Assembly (NCBI RefSeq): GCF_019635465.1
Contig: NZ_JAHBZK010000001.1
Location: 1-64,000, forward strand
Direction: 5' to 3'
Origin: Hydrogenophaga sp.
GTDB taxonomy: Bacteria > Pseudomonadota > Gammaproteobacteria > Burkholderiales > Burkholderiaceae_C
Length of the DNA stretch: 64,000 nt
Shown here: piece after piece, positions 48,814 through 58,407 of the stretch
Layout of the letters: each line of letters starts with the position of its first letter
Position numbering within the stretch: the first letter of the stretch is position 1
Made by a program: the position numbers and the translations under genes
Notes under the pieces: model-generated
The model's input: the letters and a program-made list of their open reading frames with translations, nothing else
The model's database searches: none
What the model was told of the DNA's origin: nothing

Positions 48814-50697
48814 TTGACCTCTCAGGAGACCGGCACAAACACCAGGCCGCTGACTGAGCGCCAGCCCATGCTGGCCTTGCCGCCCTCGTTGGCGCGCCGC
48901 TGGCACCGCGGTCTGTGGTGGCGATCGGAGCCCAAACGGCTCAGCACGGCCACCGTGCTGTCGCTGCTGGCGCACGCGCTGCTGCTCAGCCTGAGTTTCG
49001 GTGGTCAGGGCCTGGGCCTTCCCGGATTGGGGCTGCCCTGGAACGAGCGTCGCGCAGAGGTTCCCGATGCGGCCTCGCCAAGCGCTTCCGCGGACACCGC
49101 CACCGCGGGCGATCGCGCGCTCACCACCACGCCCGCAAACCCCACGACGTCGACGCAACGCAGCGCCTCGCCAGCAGGACGGCCAGGCGCCCTGTCGGTA
49201 CTGGACTACGCCGAGTTGCAGGCGCGACGCGAAGCCGCCGCGAAACGCGAGGCCGCGCGCATCGCCGCCCTGGAGGCCGAGGCCAGGCGCCAGGCCGCCG
49301 CCCGACGCGAGGCCGCACGCCAGGAGGCACGGCGCCAAGAGGCCATTCGCCAGGCGGCTGCCGCCAAGGCGCAGGCCGCGCGTCAGCGCGCGGCGCAACA
49401 AGCAGCTCAAAAGGCAGCTCAACGGGCCGCCGAGCAACTCGCCAGGCAGCAGGCAGCGGCGGAGCGGGCACTGGCCGAGCAGCTGGCTACTGCACGACAA
49501 GCCGAAGCTGCGCGCGCCGAGACCGAACGCGTAGCGCTCGCACAGCAGGAGGCGCAACGCCAGGCCGCTGCTCAAGCAGAGGCCGCCCGCACCGAGGCTG
49601 AGCAACAAGCACTCGTGCAGCAGGAGGCGCAACGCCAGGAAGCGGCGCGACAAGCCACCGCACAAGCCGAAACAACGCGTGCCGAAGCCGAGCGACAAGC
49701 GCTTGCACAACAGGAGGCTCAGCGACAGGAGGCAGCACGACAGGCCGCCGCACAAGCAGACGCTGCGCGTGCCGAGGCCGAGCGACAAGCCCTCGCGCAG
49801 CAGGAAGCCCAACGCCAGGAGGCAGCACGACAGGCCGCCGCGCAAGCCGAAGCAGCGCGTGCCGAAGCCGAGCGACAAGCCCTCGCGCAGCAGGAAGCGC
49901 AACGCCAGGAGGCGGCGCGACAAGCCGCCGCACACGCCGAAGTAGCGCGTGCCGAAGCCGAGCGACAAGCGCTTGCACAACAGGAGGCTCAGCGACAGGA
50001 GGCAGCACGACAGGCCGCCGCGCATCAAGCCGCAAGCCAGCGCGCGGCTGACGCGGCTGCTGCCAGTGCAGCGGCCGCTCGTGCGGCCACCAACTCAACC
50101 AGCGCTGCCGGCTCCGCCACCCAGAGCGCGTCGACAACCACCGCCACCGGCGCTCCCACAGCGCCTGCGGGCACGCCAGGCAACACGCCCAGCTCAGCCA
50201 ATGGCCAGGACACCGCTGCCGCGGATGCCGCCTACGAGGCCCTGCGCGAGGAGCGCTTGCGCGCCATTGGGCGCCAGTTGATGGAAGAAGCCGCCCAACG
50301 CGAGGCCGAAGAAGCCGCCGCGCAGCGCAATCCCCAGGCCAGCCCGCTCAGGCGCGTGCGCCTGTTCGGCCGCGCCCACGCCAACCCCGACCTCGTGCGC
50401 TACGCCGAGGCCTGGGCCTGGAAGATCCAGCGCAACATGACCATCGACTTGGTGCGCCCGCTCATCCAGCAGCCGCACAGCGACCCGGTGGTGCGCGTTG
50501 CCGTGCGCAGCGACGGCACGGTGGAGTCCGTGACGTTCGAGCGCTCCAGCGGCCTGCCCGCACTGGACCAGGCGATTCAGCGCATCGTATACAGCCAGGC
50601 CGCCTACGAGCGCTTTCCGGCGGGCCTGGCCAATCAGTACGACGTGATCGAAATCCGCCGCAGCTGGCACTTCGATGTCGCCGTGCGTCTCTACTGA
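48814..50697 (+). CDS. TonB/TolA-like energy-transducing protein with repeat coiled coil
   Basis: 627 aa. A cytoplasmic start is followed by one membrane segment (about residues 47-70), a long Ala/Arg/Gln/Glu-rich region (150-420) predicted as helical coil, a Ser/Thr/Ala linker and a C-terminal TonB-like domain (about 535-627) with VVRVAVRSDGTVESVTFERSSG and a final EIRRSWHFDVAVRLY. The TTG start at 48814 is chosen because GGAGG lies 7 bases upstream; the ATG at 48868 has no such site. No ExbB/ExbD or receptor gene adjoins. TolA is the closest layout, TonB the closest C-terminal domain. Confidence 0.8.
   Translation: MTSQETGTNTRPLTERQPMLALPPSLARRWHRGLWWRSEPKRLSTATVLSLLAHALLLSLSFGGQGLGLPGLGLPWNERRAEVPDAASPSASADTATAGDRALTTTPANPTTSTQRSASPAGRPGALSVLDYAELQARREAAAKREAARIAALEAEARRQAAARREAARQEARRQEAIRQAAAAKAQAARQRAAQQAAQKAAQRAAEQLARQQAAAERALAEQLATARQAEAARAETERVALAQQEAQRQAAAQAEAARTEAEQQALVQQEAQRQEAARQATAQAETTRAEAERQALAQQEAQRQEAARQAAAQADAARAEAERQALAQQEAQRQEAARQAAAQAEAARAEAERQALAQQEAQRQEAARQAAAHAEVARAEAERQALAQQEAQRQEAARQAAAHQAASQRAADAAAASAAAARAATNSTSAAGSATQSASTTTATGAPTAPAGTPGNTPSSANGQDTAAADAAYEALREERLRAIGRQLMEEAAQREAEEAAAQRNPQASPLRRVRLFGRAHANPDLVRYAEAWAWKIQRNMTIDLVRPLIQQPHSDPVVRVAVRSDGTVESVTFERSSGLPALDQAIQRIVYSQAAYERFPAGLANQYDVIEIRRSWHFDVAVRLY
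49573..50022 (+). repeat. Five tandem 90-bp repeats within the TonB-like gene
   Basis: Five units of exactly 90 bases (30 aa each) beginning at 49573, 49663, 49753, 49843 and 49933, preceded by a 75-base partial unit at 49498. The consensus is RAEAERQALAQQEAQRQEA framed by Ala/Gln. Units differ by silent and conservative changes, so they are not brand new copies. Confidence 0.92.
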
Positions 50698-50724
50698 CTG
50701 AGCGCCATTCCCGGCTGAGCGCTT

Positions 50725-51132
50725 TTACTGACGCCCGGCGTCGAACACCGGGTCGAGCTCCACCTGCAATGCCGTCGCCAGGTGGTTGGTTTTGGCCGCG
50801 AGACCGATGATGGCCATCAACTCGGCGTGCTGCGCACCACTCATGCCCTTGGCGCGCGCGGCCGCGGTGTGGGAGTGCACGCAATAGCCGCACCCATTGG
50901 CCACCGACACGGCGATGTAAATCAATTCTTTGGTCAGTGGGTCCAGCGTCGATGGCGTGGCCATCAGTCGCTTGACCTCGGCCCAGGTGGTCTCCAGCAA
51001 GGTCGGGTCAAAGGCCAGGGCCTGCCAGAGGTTGTTGACGAAGTCGGTTTTGCGGGTGGCGCGGATATCGTCGAACACCGCCTTCACGCGGGGATCGGAT
51101 TGCGAATCTTTGATGGGGGCGACGGTGCTCAT
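50725..51132 (-). CDS. Carboxymuconolactone decarboxylase / AhpD-like protein
   Basis: 135 aa. The motif NGCGYCVHSHTAAARAKG, with a CxxC-type pair and following His, is that of AhpD-like alkylhydroperoxidase proteins rather than true decarboxylases. Probably a peroxide-linked redox protein. It lies 19 bases after gshB, so it may be cotranscribed with glutathione synthesis. Confidence 0.88.
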   Translation of the reverse strand: MSTVAPIKDSQSDPRVKAVFDDIRATRKTDFVNNLWQALAFDPTLLETTWAEVKRLMATPSTLDPLTKELIYIAVSVANGCGYCVHSHTAAARAKGMSGAQHAELMAIIGLAAKTNHLATALQVELDPVFDAGRQ

Positions 51133-51151
51133 GGAAGTGACCTCCTGGGTG

Positions 51152-52102
51152 TCAGGCCATCGCTGCTTCGAGCGCGTCCACGAACATCGCCGGCACGTCG
51201 AAGCCGGTCTGCTGCTGGATCTCCTGGAAGCAGGTCGGGCTGGTGACGTTGATCTCGGTCACGCGGTTGCCGATCATGTCCAGCCCCACCAGCAACAGGC
51301 CACGCGCGGCCAGTACGGGCGCCATGGCTTCGGCCACGGCGCGGTCTTCGTCCCGCAGGGGCTGCGCCACGCCTTTGCCGCCCGCGGCCAGGTTGCCGCG
51401 CACCTCGGTGCCTTGCGGAATGCGCGCCAGCACAAAGGGCGCCACCTGGCCACCGATGAGCAGCAGGCGTTTGTCGCCTTGAACGATCTCGGGCAGGTAG
51501 CGCTGCACCATCACGCTGGTGGCGCCGCCCTGGTTGAGGGTCTCGACGATCGCGCCCAGGTTCAGGCCGTCGTCGCGCACGCGGAAGATGCCCATGCCGC
51601 CCATGCCGTCCAACGGCTTGAGGATCACGTCGCGGTGTTCGGCGTGAAAGGCGCGCACGTCGTCCGCCGAACGCGTGACCAGCGTGGGCGGCGCGTACTG
51701 CGGAAATTCCATCAGCGCCAGCTTCTCGGGGTGGTCGCGCAAGGCCGCAGGCTTGTTGAAAACGCGCGCGCCTTCGCGCTCGGCCTGCTCCAGCAAATGC
51801 GTGGCGTAGAAGAACTCGCTGTCAAAGGGCGGGTCCTTGCGCATGAGCACGGCGTCAAAGCCGGCCAATGCTTCACGGCCTTCGGCGGTGACGTCGAACC
51901 AATGGTCGAGCGCGCCGGTGAGGCGGATGTGTCGCAGCTGTGCCGTGACCCGGCCACCGCTCACCCACTGCATCTGGCGCGGCTCACAGGCCGCCAACGT
52001 GTGGCCACGCCGCTGCAGCTCGCGCATCATGGCGAAGGTTGTGTCCTTGTAGGTCTTGAAGGCTTCGAGGGGGTCGGCAACGACCAGGATTTTTTTGCTC
52101 AT
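51152..52102 (-). CDS. gshB: Glutathione synthetase
   Basis: 316-aa ATP-grasp ligase adding glycine to gamma-glutamylcysteine. Starts MSKKILVVADPLEAFKTYKD; conserved MRKDPPFDSEFFYATHLL, KPLDGMGGMGIFRV and EINVTSPTCFQEI. It overlaps the BenE gene by 4 bases. gshA is 4.6 kb upstream on the same strand, separated by kup and benE. Confidence 0.97.
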   Translation of the reverse strand: MSKKILVVADPLEAFKTYKDTTFAMMRELQRRGHTLAACEPRQMQWVSGGRVTAQLRHIRLTGALDHWFDVTAEGREALAGFDAVLMRKDPPFDSEFFYATHLLEQAEREGARVFNKPAALRDHPEKLALMEFPQYAPPTLVTRSADDVRAFHAEHRDVILKPLDGMGGMGIFRVRDDGLNLGAIVETLNQGGATSVMVQRYLPEIVQGDKRLLLIGGQVAPFVLARIPQGTEVRGNLAAGGKGVAQPLRDEDRAVAEAMAPVLAARGLLLVGLDMIGNRVTEINVTSPTCFQEIQQQTGFDVPAMFVDALEAAMA

Positions 52103-53289
52103 GAACGGAGGTCTTTCTTCGCGAGGCGGTACTGTTGCACAAAGAGCGCGACAGCGCCGGCCACCACCCCCCAAAAGGCCGAGCCGATGCCGGCAATCAC
52201 CACACCGCTGAGCGTGACCAGAAAGGTGATGAGCGCGGCCTCGCGGTGACGGTCTTCCTGCAGCGCGGCGTTCAAACCGCTGCCGATGCTGCCCAGCAGC
52301 GCGATGCCGGCAATGGCCATGACAAGTTCGCGGGGAAACGCGATCAGCAAACCGGTGACCAATGCACCCACCAGGCCAATGGCCACGTACAGCGCGCCGC
52401 ACACCACCGCAGCGGTGTAGCGCTTGTGGCGATCGGGGTGCGCCTCGGGCCCCATGCAGATCGCCGCGGTGATGGCCGACAGGTTGAGCGCAAACGCACC
52501 GAAGGGCGCCAGCACCAGGGTGGCGATGCCGGTGACGGTGAGGATGCGCGAGATCGGCATGTCGTAGCCCGCCGCGCGAATGGCCGCCACGCCCGGCAGG
52601 TTCTGCGAGGCCATGGTGACGATGAACAGCGGCAACGCCAGGCTGGTGAAGGCCGCCAGCGTGAAGCTGGGCGCGGTGAACACCGGCACCGCCCATTCGA
52701 GCCGCAGTGCGCCGGCGTTGAAGCGGCCATCGATCACCACCTGTGCCACCCCCGCCAGCAGGGTGAGCACCACCGCGTAGCGCGGCGCCACGCGGCGCGC
52801 CAGCAAATACACCAGCAGCATCAGCACCACCAGCACCAACGCGGTCTGCGCAGCACCGAAGGCCTGCAGACCGAAGCGCGCCAGCACGCCGGCCAGCAAG
52901 GCTGCGGCAATCGGCATGGGGATGCGGTTCATCACGCGCTCGAACCAGCCGGTGGCGCCCGCCAGCGTGATGAGCGCGCCGCACACCAGAAAGGCGCCGA
53001 TGGCCTCGGGCATGGAGAAGCCCCCCGCCACCCCGGCACTCGCCAGCACCGCCGCGCCCGGCGTGCTCCAGGCCACCATCACCGGTTGGCGCAGCACCAG
53101 CGACGGAATGGCCGAACACAGGCCCATGCCCAGGCCGAGCGCCCACATCCACGATGTGATCTGCGCCGGCGTGGCGCCAAAGGCCTGCGCGGCCTGGAAC
53201 ACGATGGCCACCGAACTGGTGAAGCCCACCAGCACCGCCACGAAGCCGGCGGTGGCGGCCGACACACTCAGATCACGGAAGAATCGCAT
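52099..53289 (-). CDS. benE: Benzoate/H+ symporter family protein (BenE)
   Basis: 396 aa with about twelve membrane segments. Conserved parts: TPGAAVLASAG, MNRIPMPIAAALLAGVLARFG and ASQNLPGVAAIRAAGYDMP. No benzoate-degradation genes are near, so the real substrate may differ. It is translationally coupled to gshB. Confidence 0.9.
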   Translation of the reverse strand: MRFFRDLSVSAATAGFVAVLVGFTSSVAIVFQAAQAFGATPAQITSWMWALGLGMGLCSAIPSLVLRQPVMVAWSTPGAAVLASAGVAGGFSMPEAIGAFLVCGALITLAGATGWFERVMNRIPMPIAAALLAGVLARFGLQAFGAAQTALVLVVLMLLVYLLARRVAPRYAVVLTLLAGVAQVVIDGRFNAGALRLEWAVPVFTAPSFTLAAFTSLALPLFIVTMASQNLPGVAAIRAAGYDMPISRILTVTGIATLVLAPFGAFALNLSAITAAICMGPEAHPDRHKRYTAAVVCGALYVAIGLVGALVTGLLIAFPRELVMAIAGIALLGSIGSGLNAALQEDRHREAALITFLVTLSGVVIAGIGSAFWGVVAGAVALFVQQYRLAKKDLRS

Positions 53290-53342
53290 CGCGCGATTCT
53301 GCTGGACCCGGGCAACCCGCGCAGTGGCGGGGTCAGGTGGCG

Positions 53343-53387
53343 CTAGGGCCTGTTCACACTATTTTTCCAAGTGCGAACGGGCCCTAG
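53343..53387. repeat. 45-bp near-perfect palindrome between kup and benE
   Basis: Arms CTAGGGCC / GGCCCTAG continue through one G-T pair to GTTC / GAAC, then one mismatch and CAC / GTG, closing an 11-base loop with five T. The kup stop codon lies in one arm. It looks like a REP-type dispersed palindrome and could also act as a terminator or mRNA stabiliser. Confidence 0.7.
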
Positions 53388-55255
53388 ATCTCGACCTTTG
53401 ACCCCAGCTCGATCACCGAGTTGGCCGGCAGGTTCAGGAAGGCCGCTGCGCCGGCGGCGTTGTGGTGCATCGCGGCAAACAGCTTTTCGCGCCACGGCGC
53501 CATGCCACTGCCCAGCGTGGGCGTGACCACATCGCGCGACAGGAAGTAGCTGGTGGTCATCGGCTCGATCTCGCAGCCGCGCAGGCGCAGGGGTTCCAGC
53601 GCAGCGGGCACATCGGGATCGTTCTTGAAGCCGTAGTGAATGGTCACGGCCCAGCAGTCGTGGCCCAGCGACTCGACCTGCAGCCGGTCGTTGAGGCCGA
53701 TCCAGGGCACCTCGTGCGAGCGCACAGTGACGAACAGGTTCTGCTCGTGCAGCACCTTGTTGTGCTTGAGGTTGTGCAGCAAGGCGTTGGGCACCACGTC
53801 GGCCTCGGCGGTCAGGAACACCGCCACACCGGCCACCCGCACGGGCGGCTCGACGAACACGGCGTCCAGAAAACCCCGCAGCTCCAGCGCGTCGGCGTGC
53901 TGCGCCTCGGACATCAGGCCGCGACCCCGCTTCCAGGTGATCATGAGCATGAACACGGCACCGCCAATGGCCAGCGGGAACCAGCCGCCCTCGAACAGCT
54001 TGAGCATGTTCGAGCTGAAGAAGGCCAGGTCGACCACGAAGAACAGGCCGGTGGCGCCGATGCACAGCCACAGCGGGTACTTCCAGCCAAAGCGGATGAC
54101 GAAGAAGGTCAGCGTGGTGGTGATGAGCATGTCCAGCGTGACGGCGATGCCGTACGCCGAGGCCAGGTTGCTCGACGACTTGAACATCACCACCGCCAGC
54201 ACGATGGCGGTGAACAGGGCCCAGTTCACGAACGGGATGTAGATCTGGCCGGTGTCACGCACGCTGGTGTGGCGCAGGTTCAGGCGCGGCAGGTAGCCCA
54301 GCTGGATGGCCTGCTTGGTGACGCTGAACGCGCCCGAGATCAGCGCCTGCGACGCGATCACCGTGGCCATGGTGGCCAGCGCCACCAGCGGCACCAACGC
54401 CCAGGTGGGCGCCATGCGAAAGAACGGGTTGCTCACCGCAGTAGGGTCGGCCAGCAGCAAGGCGCCTTGACCGAAGTAATTCAGCGTGAGGCAGGGCATG
54501 ACGACCGAGAACCAGGCCAGGCGGATCGGCTTCTTGCCGAAATGGCCCATGTCGGCGTACAGCGCCTCGGCGCCGGTCACGCACAGCACCACCGCGCCCA
54601 GGATGATGAAAGTGGTGCCCGGTTGCTGCCACATGAAACGCAGCGCATGGTGCGGGCTGAGCGCCGCCAGGATTTCGGGGTGGGTCACGATGTGCGAGAC
54701 GCCCAGCACCGCCACCGAGACAAACCACACCAGCGTGATGGGCCCGAAGAAGCGACCGATGCCACCGGTGCCGCGCTTTTGCACGGCGAACAGCACCAGC
54801 AGCACCACCAGCGTCAGCGGGATCACGTACCTGTGCAGCGCGGGCGAGATCACCGTCAGACCCTCGACCGCCGACAGCACCGAAATGGCCGGTGTGATGA
54901 CGCCGTCGCCATAGAACAGCGAGGTGCCGAAGATGCCGATCACCATGAGCGCGCGCCGCACCCGGGGCTTGTCGTTGACCGCATTGGCCGCCAGCGCCAG
55001 CATGGCGATCAGCCCGCCCTCGCCCGCGTTGTCGGCGCGCAGCACCAGCACCACGTACTTGAGCGAGACGATGGTCGTCAGCGTCCAGAAGATGATCGAC
55101 AGGACGCCATAGACGTTGGCGTGCGTGAAGGGAACGTGGCCGGATCCAAAGATCTCTTTGACGGCGTACAGCACGCTGGTGCCGATGTCGCCGTAGACCA
55201 CACCGATGGCGCCCAGCGTGAGGGCGGCCAGCGAAGAGGGAGCTCGGGAGTTCAA
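53384..55255 (-). CDS. kup: Low-affinity potassium transporter Kup
   Basis: About 623 aa from a TTG codon, giving [26 protein letters not shown] after the Met, which matches the family start and length. No ATG exists upstream; GTG codons at 55348/55345 would give 654 aa but would cover a 10-bp inverted repeat (CCCGGCGCAG, 55287-55331) that looks like leader. About twelve membrane segments then a C-terminal cytosolic domain. K+/H+ symport. Confidence 0.92.
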   Translation of the reverse strand: MNSRAPSSLAALTLGAIGVVYGDIGTSVLYAVKEIFGSGHVPFTHANVYGVLSIIFWTLTTIVSLKYVVLVLRADNAGEGGLIAMLALAANAVNDKPRVRRALMVIGIFGTSLFYGDGVITPAISVLSAVEGLTVISPALHRYVIPLTLVVLLVLFAVQKRGTGGIGRFFGPITLVWFVSVAVLGVSHIVTHPEILAALSPHHALRFMWQQPGTTFIILGAVVLCVTGAEALYADMGHFGKKPIRLAWFSVVMPCLTLNYFGQGALLLADPTAVSNPFFRMAPTWALVPLVALATMATVIASQALISGAFSVTKQAIQLGYLPRLNLRHTSVRDTGQIYIPFVNWALFTAIVLAVVMFKSSSNLASAYGIAVTLDMLITTTLTFFVIRFGWKYPLWLCIGATGLFFVVDLAFFSSNMLKLFEGGWFPLAIGGAVFMLMITWKRGRGLMSEAQHADALELRGFLDAVFVEPPVRVAGVAVFLTAEADVVPNALLHNLKHNKVLHEQNLFVTVRSHEVPWIGLNDRLQVESLGHDCWAVTIHYGFKNDPDVPAALEPLRLRGCEIEPMTTSYFLSRDVVTPTLGSGMAPWREKLFAAMHHNAAGAAAFLNLPANSVIELGSKVEI

Positions 55256-55424
55256 AACCGATGCCCCGCCATCCGATTCAGATCGACCCGGCGCAGGGCG
55301 TGTATTCAGGAACGCGCGATTCTGCGCCGGGGCGTCGCGACGCACCACCGGGCAAGGTCTCTAGGCCGTGCATTGCCCTCGGGAATCGTGAATTTTGTTG
55401 CGCCGCAGCAACCACAACCCCGCG

Positions 55425-56717
55425 TCAATCGAGGTTTTCGGCTTCGGGGTCGGTCGCTTCGAGCTCGTAGCTGGCCGCGAGCATGGCCAGTCGGCCGATG
55501 ACGCCGTACATGTAGAAGCGGTTGGGCACGCTGGCCCCCGGTTTGGCGCCGGGCTGGGGCAGTTGCGCGCTCTGCTCGAACGCCAGCGGCACGAAGCTGG
55601 AGCCCGGTGCGTTGAGGTTCTCGTCGACGCTGCGGTCGGCGTGCACGCGGTAGAAGCCGCCCACCACATAGCGGTCCATCATGTAGACCACCGGCTCGGC
55701 CACGGCGCTGTTGATGCGCTCGTTGGTGAGCACGCCCTCCTGGATGATCACCTCCGACACCGCCTGCCCTGCCTGCACCGTCGCCATGTGGGCCTTGGCC
55801 TTGGGTGTGAGTTTGTCCAGGTCCTTGACGTCGCGCACGGTCATGATGCCCATGCCGCCCGTGCCGTTGTCGGCCTTGATGACCACGAACGGCTTTTCGT
55901 TGATGCCGTATTCCTTGTACTTGCGCCGCACTTTGGTCAGCAGCGCGTCGGTGTTGCTGCGCAGGCATTCCATGCCTTCGTCGGCGTTGAAGTCGACATG
56001 GCCGCACTGGCTGAACATGGGGTTGATCAGCCACGGGTCCATGCCCAGCAGCTTGCCGAAGCGTTTGGACACCTCCTCGTAGGCCTTGAAGTGCGTGCTC
56101 TTGCGCCGCGTGGGCCAGCCGGCGTGCAGCGGCGGCAGCAGGTACTGCTCGTGCAGGTCTTCGAGAATGCCCGGCACACCGGCCGAGAGGTCGTTGTTGA
56201 GCAGGATGGTGCAGGGGTCGAAGTTCTTGAGACCGAGCCGGCGGCGGCTGCGCTGCAGCGGCTCCAGCACCACGTGGCTGCCATCGGGCAGGTCGATGGT
56301 GGTGGGCTCGGTCACCTCGTTGGACAGCGAGCCCAGACGCACGTTGAGACCGGCCATGTAGAAGATCTTCTGCAGCGTGGCCAGGTTGCTCAGGTAGAAC
56401 GTGTCGCGCACGTTCTCGGGCACCAGCAGCAGGTTCTTGGCCTCGGGGCAGATCTTCTCGATCGCCGCCATGGCCGCCTGCACCGCCAGCGGCATCATCT
56501 CGGGCGTAAGGTGGTTCCAGCCGCCGGGGTAGAGGTTGGTGTCCACCGGCGCCAGCTTGAAGCCGGCGTTGCGCACATCCACCGAGCTGTAGAACGGCGG
56601 CGTGTGCTCCATCCACTCCAGGCGGAACCAGCGCTCGATCACCGGCGTGGATTCGAGGATGCGCTGCTCGAGCTCGTTGATCGGGCCGGTCAGGGCGGTG
56701 ACGAGGTGGGGGACCAT
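55425..56717 (-). CDS. gshA: Glutamate-cysteine ligase (betaproteobacterial type)
   Basis: 430 aa. It is the GshA form found in betaproteobacteria and acidithiobacilli, not the enteric type: TPPFYSSVDVRNAGFKLAPVDTN, NNDLSAGVPGIL, KADNGTGGMGIMTV. It makes gamma-glutamylcysteine for the gshB product. kup follows after 169 bases. Confidence 0.94.
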   Translation of the reverse strand: MVPHLVTALTGPINELEQRILESTPVIERWFRLEWMEHTPPFYSSVDVRNAGFKLAPVDTNLYPGGWNHLTPEMMPLAVQAAMAAIEKICPEAKNLLLVPENVRDTFYLSNLATLQKIFYMAGLNVRLGSLSNEVTEPTTIDLPDGSHVVLEPLQRSRRRLGLKNFDPCTILLNNDLSAGVPGILEDLHEQYLLPPLHAGWPTRRKSTHFKAYEEVSKRFGKLLGMDPWLINPMFSQCGHVDFNADEGMECLRSNTDALLTKVRRKYKEYGINEKPFVVIKADNGTGGMGIMTVRDVKDLDKLTPKAKAHMATVQAGQAVSEVIIQEGVLTNERINSAVAEPVVYMMDRYVVGGFYRVHADRSVDENLNAPGSSFVPLAFEQSAQLPQPGAKPGASVPNRFYMYGVIGRLAMLAASYELEATDPEAENLD

Positions 56718-56798
56718 GGCGAAGCGGTGGCGGTGTCGCGGAGGACGGCCAGTGTAATTGGGGCGGATGTCAGCGGTTGCAAGCCCCCATCCGGCAGA

Positions 56799-57974
56799 TC
56801 AATCGGCGCTGCGGGCAACCCGGGTTGACAGCGCCGCGCCCAACCGGGCGAAGGCACGCCGATACGCGCCTCGGCGGCGTTCGCCAACCTGCGCCACCGC
56901 CAGCGTCAGCAGCAGCGTGCCGGCCAGCACGCCCGCATTGCCCAGCCAGCCGGCCCGGTGCACACCCAGGGCCTGCGCAAAGACCAGCGCCGGGAAATGC
57001 ATCAGGTAGAAGCTGAAGCTGTGGTCCGCCAGCCAGCGGATGACCCGCGTCAGCCCCTCAGGCCAGGTCCAGCGCAGGTGGGCGCAGCCGGTGAGCACCA
57101 TGGCGAACAGCAGCGCCACCGCGTAGTCCGGGAACACGTGCACCGTGGAGCCGCCATCGAACGGCCACCCGCTGGCCTCACTGACCCAGGCATAGGCTGC
57201 GCGCGAGAGTCCATCCAACGCGTTGCGCCATCCGGTCACCAGCAGCAGCGCGTAGCCGCCCGCGCCCGCCAGCACCCACCCCGCTGCGGCAACGGGGCCG
57301 ATCCGCCAGGTGGTCACCCGACGGCTGAGCAGCACCCCCAGCCACCACAGCGGCAGCAACATGAGCATCCAGGGCCCCATGGCCACCAGCAGCACGGCCA
57401 CGCCCAGCCAGCGCCAGGCGCCACGGGCAAACATGCACACGCCAAAGAGCAGGTAGTACCAGACCTCGTAGGCCAGCGACCAGTAGGGCAGCACGGTGAA
57501 AGGCTGGGTCACACCGAGCCAGCCCTCGCCCAGGAACAGCCAGTGCCGTACGAACTGGCGCCATGCCCCGTCGTATTTCCAGAGGTAGTCCGCGTAGGGC
57601 GCCGCCGACAGCTGCTGGCCCAGCAGGTCCAGCGCGAGGGCCACCACCAGGGCGGGCAGCGCAACCGAGTAAACGCGCGACAGACGCGCCAGGGCGTAGT
57701 CGCCCGCGCTGGCGTGGCGATCACGGGTGGTGGCAGCAATCACGAAGCCGGACAACACGAAGAAGGCAATCACCGCGTCGTCGGCCGACCGCCACCAGGT
57801 CAGCGACAGCGCCGATGGCGTCACCTCCAGCAGCACGGCGTGCCCCACGTACACCATGAAAGCAGCGATCACGCGCGCCAGGTCGAGCCAGGTCGACAGA
57901 CCCGGCGCAATTGCGGCCGTGCGCGGGGCCACAGCGACTCCCGCGCGTGCGTCTGCGCGATGGGCGTCGTTCAT
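56799..57974 (-). CDS. Acyltransferase 3 family membrane protein
   Basis: 391 aa, about ten membrane segments. Near the start is YVGHAVLLE with the family histidine; FFVLSGFVIAATTRDR and YWSLAYEVWYYLLF are typical of OafA-like acyltransferases that modify surface sugars. GGAGG precedes the ATG at 57974, which overlaps the VOC gene stop by 4 bases. Confidence 0.88.
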   Translation of the reverse strand: MNDAHRADARAGVAVAPRTAAIAPGLSTWLDLARVIAAFMVYVGHAVLLEVTPSALSLTWWRSADDAVIAFFVLSGFVIAATTRDRHASAGDYALARLSRVYSVALPALVVALALDLLGQQLSAAPYADYLWKYDGAWRQFVRHWLFLGEGWLGVTQPFTVLPYWSLAYEVWYYLLFGVCMFARGAWRWLGVAVLLVAMGPWMLMLLPLWWLGVLLSRRVTTWRIGPVAAAGWVLAGAGGYALLLVTGWRNALDGLSRAAYAWVSEASGWPFDGGSTVHVFPDYAVALLFAMVLTGCAHLRWTWPEGLTRVIRWLADHSFSFYLMHFPALVFAQALGVHRAGWLGNAGVLAGTLLLTLAVAQVGERRRGAYRRAFARLGAALSTRVARSAD

Positions 57975-58393
57975 CCGAGCGCCTCCGTCGTCTGACCCCG
58001 GCACACGGCCGCCAGCTTGTGCCCGTCCGGGTCGCGCACATAGGCGGCGTAAAAGTCGGGGTTGTATTGCAGGCGCAGCCCAGGCTCGCCCTCGCTGCTT
58101 CCGCCATGGGTCAGGGCCGCGGCGTGGAAGTCGCGCACCTGCTGCCAGCTGCCGGCCTTGAATGCCACCATGCTGCCGTTGGCGACGCCAGCGGGCTGAC
58201 CATCGAACGGCTGGCACAACCACAGCGCCACCTCGACGCGGCCTTCATCTCGGTACGCGCCCCAGCCGATCCAGCCCTCGTCTTCTTCGCCCGGCGTGTG
58301 GCAGCGCTGGTGACCCAGCGCGCCCATCACCGCATCGTAGAAGCGCGCCGCGCGAGCAAGATCGTGGGTGCCGAGCGTGACGTAGGTGAACAC
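57971..58393 (-). CDS. VOC family (glyoxalase-like) protein
   Basis: 140 aa, GTG start with GGAG 6 bases upstream, MFTYVTLGTHDLARAARFYDAVM. The C-terminal YAAYVRDPDGHKLAAV is the usual VOC end. A glyoxalase/dioxygenase-fold protein of unknown substrate. Confidence 0.87.
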   Translation of the reverse strand: MFTYVTLGTHDLARAARFYDAVMGALGHQRCHTPGEEDEGWIGWGAYRDEGRVEVALWLCQPFDGQPAGVANGSMVAFKAGSWQQVRDFHAAALTHGGSSEGEPGLRLQYNPDFYAAYVRDPDGHKLAAVCRGQTTEALG

Positions 58394-58407
58394 CCGCTGC
58401 TCCGCCG

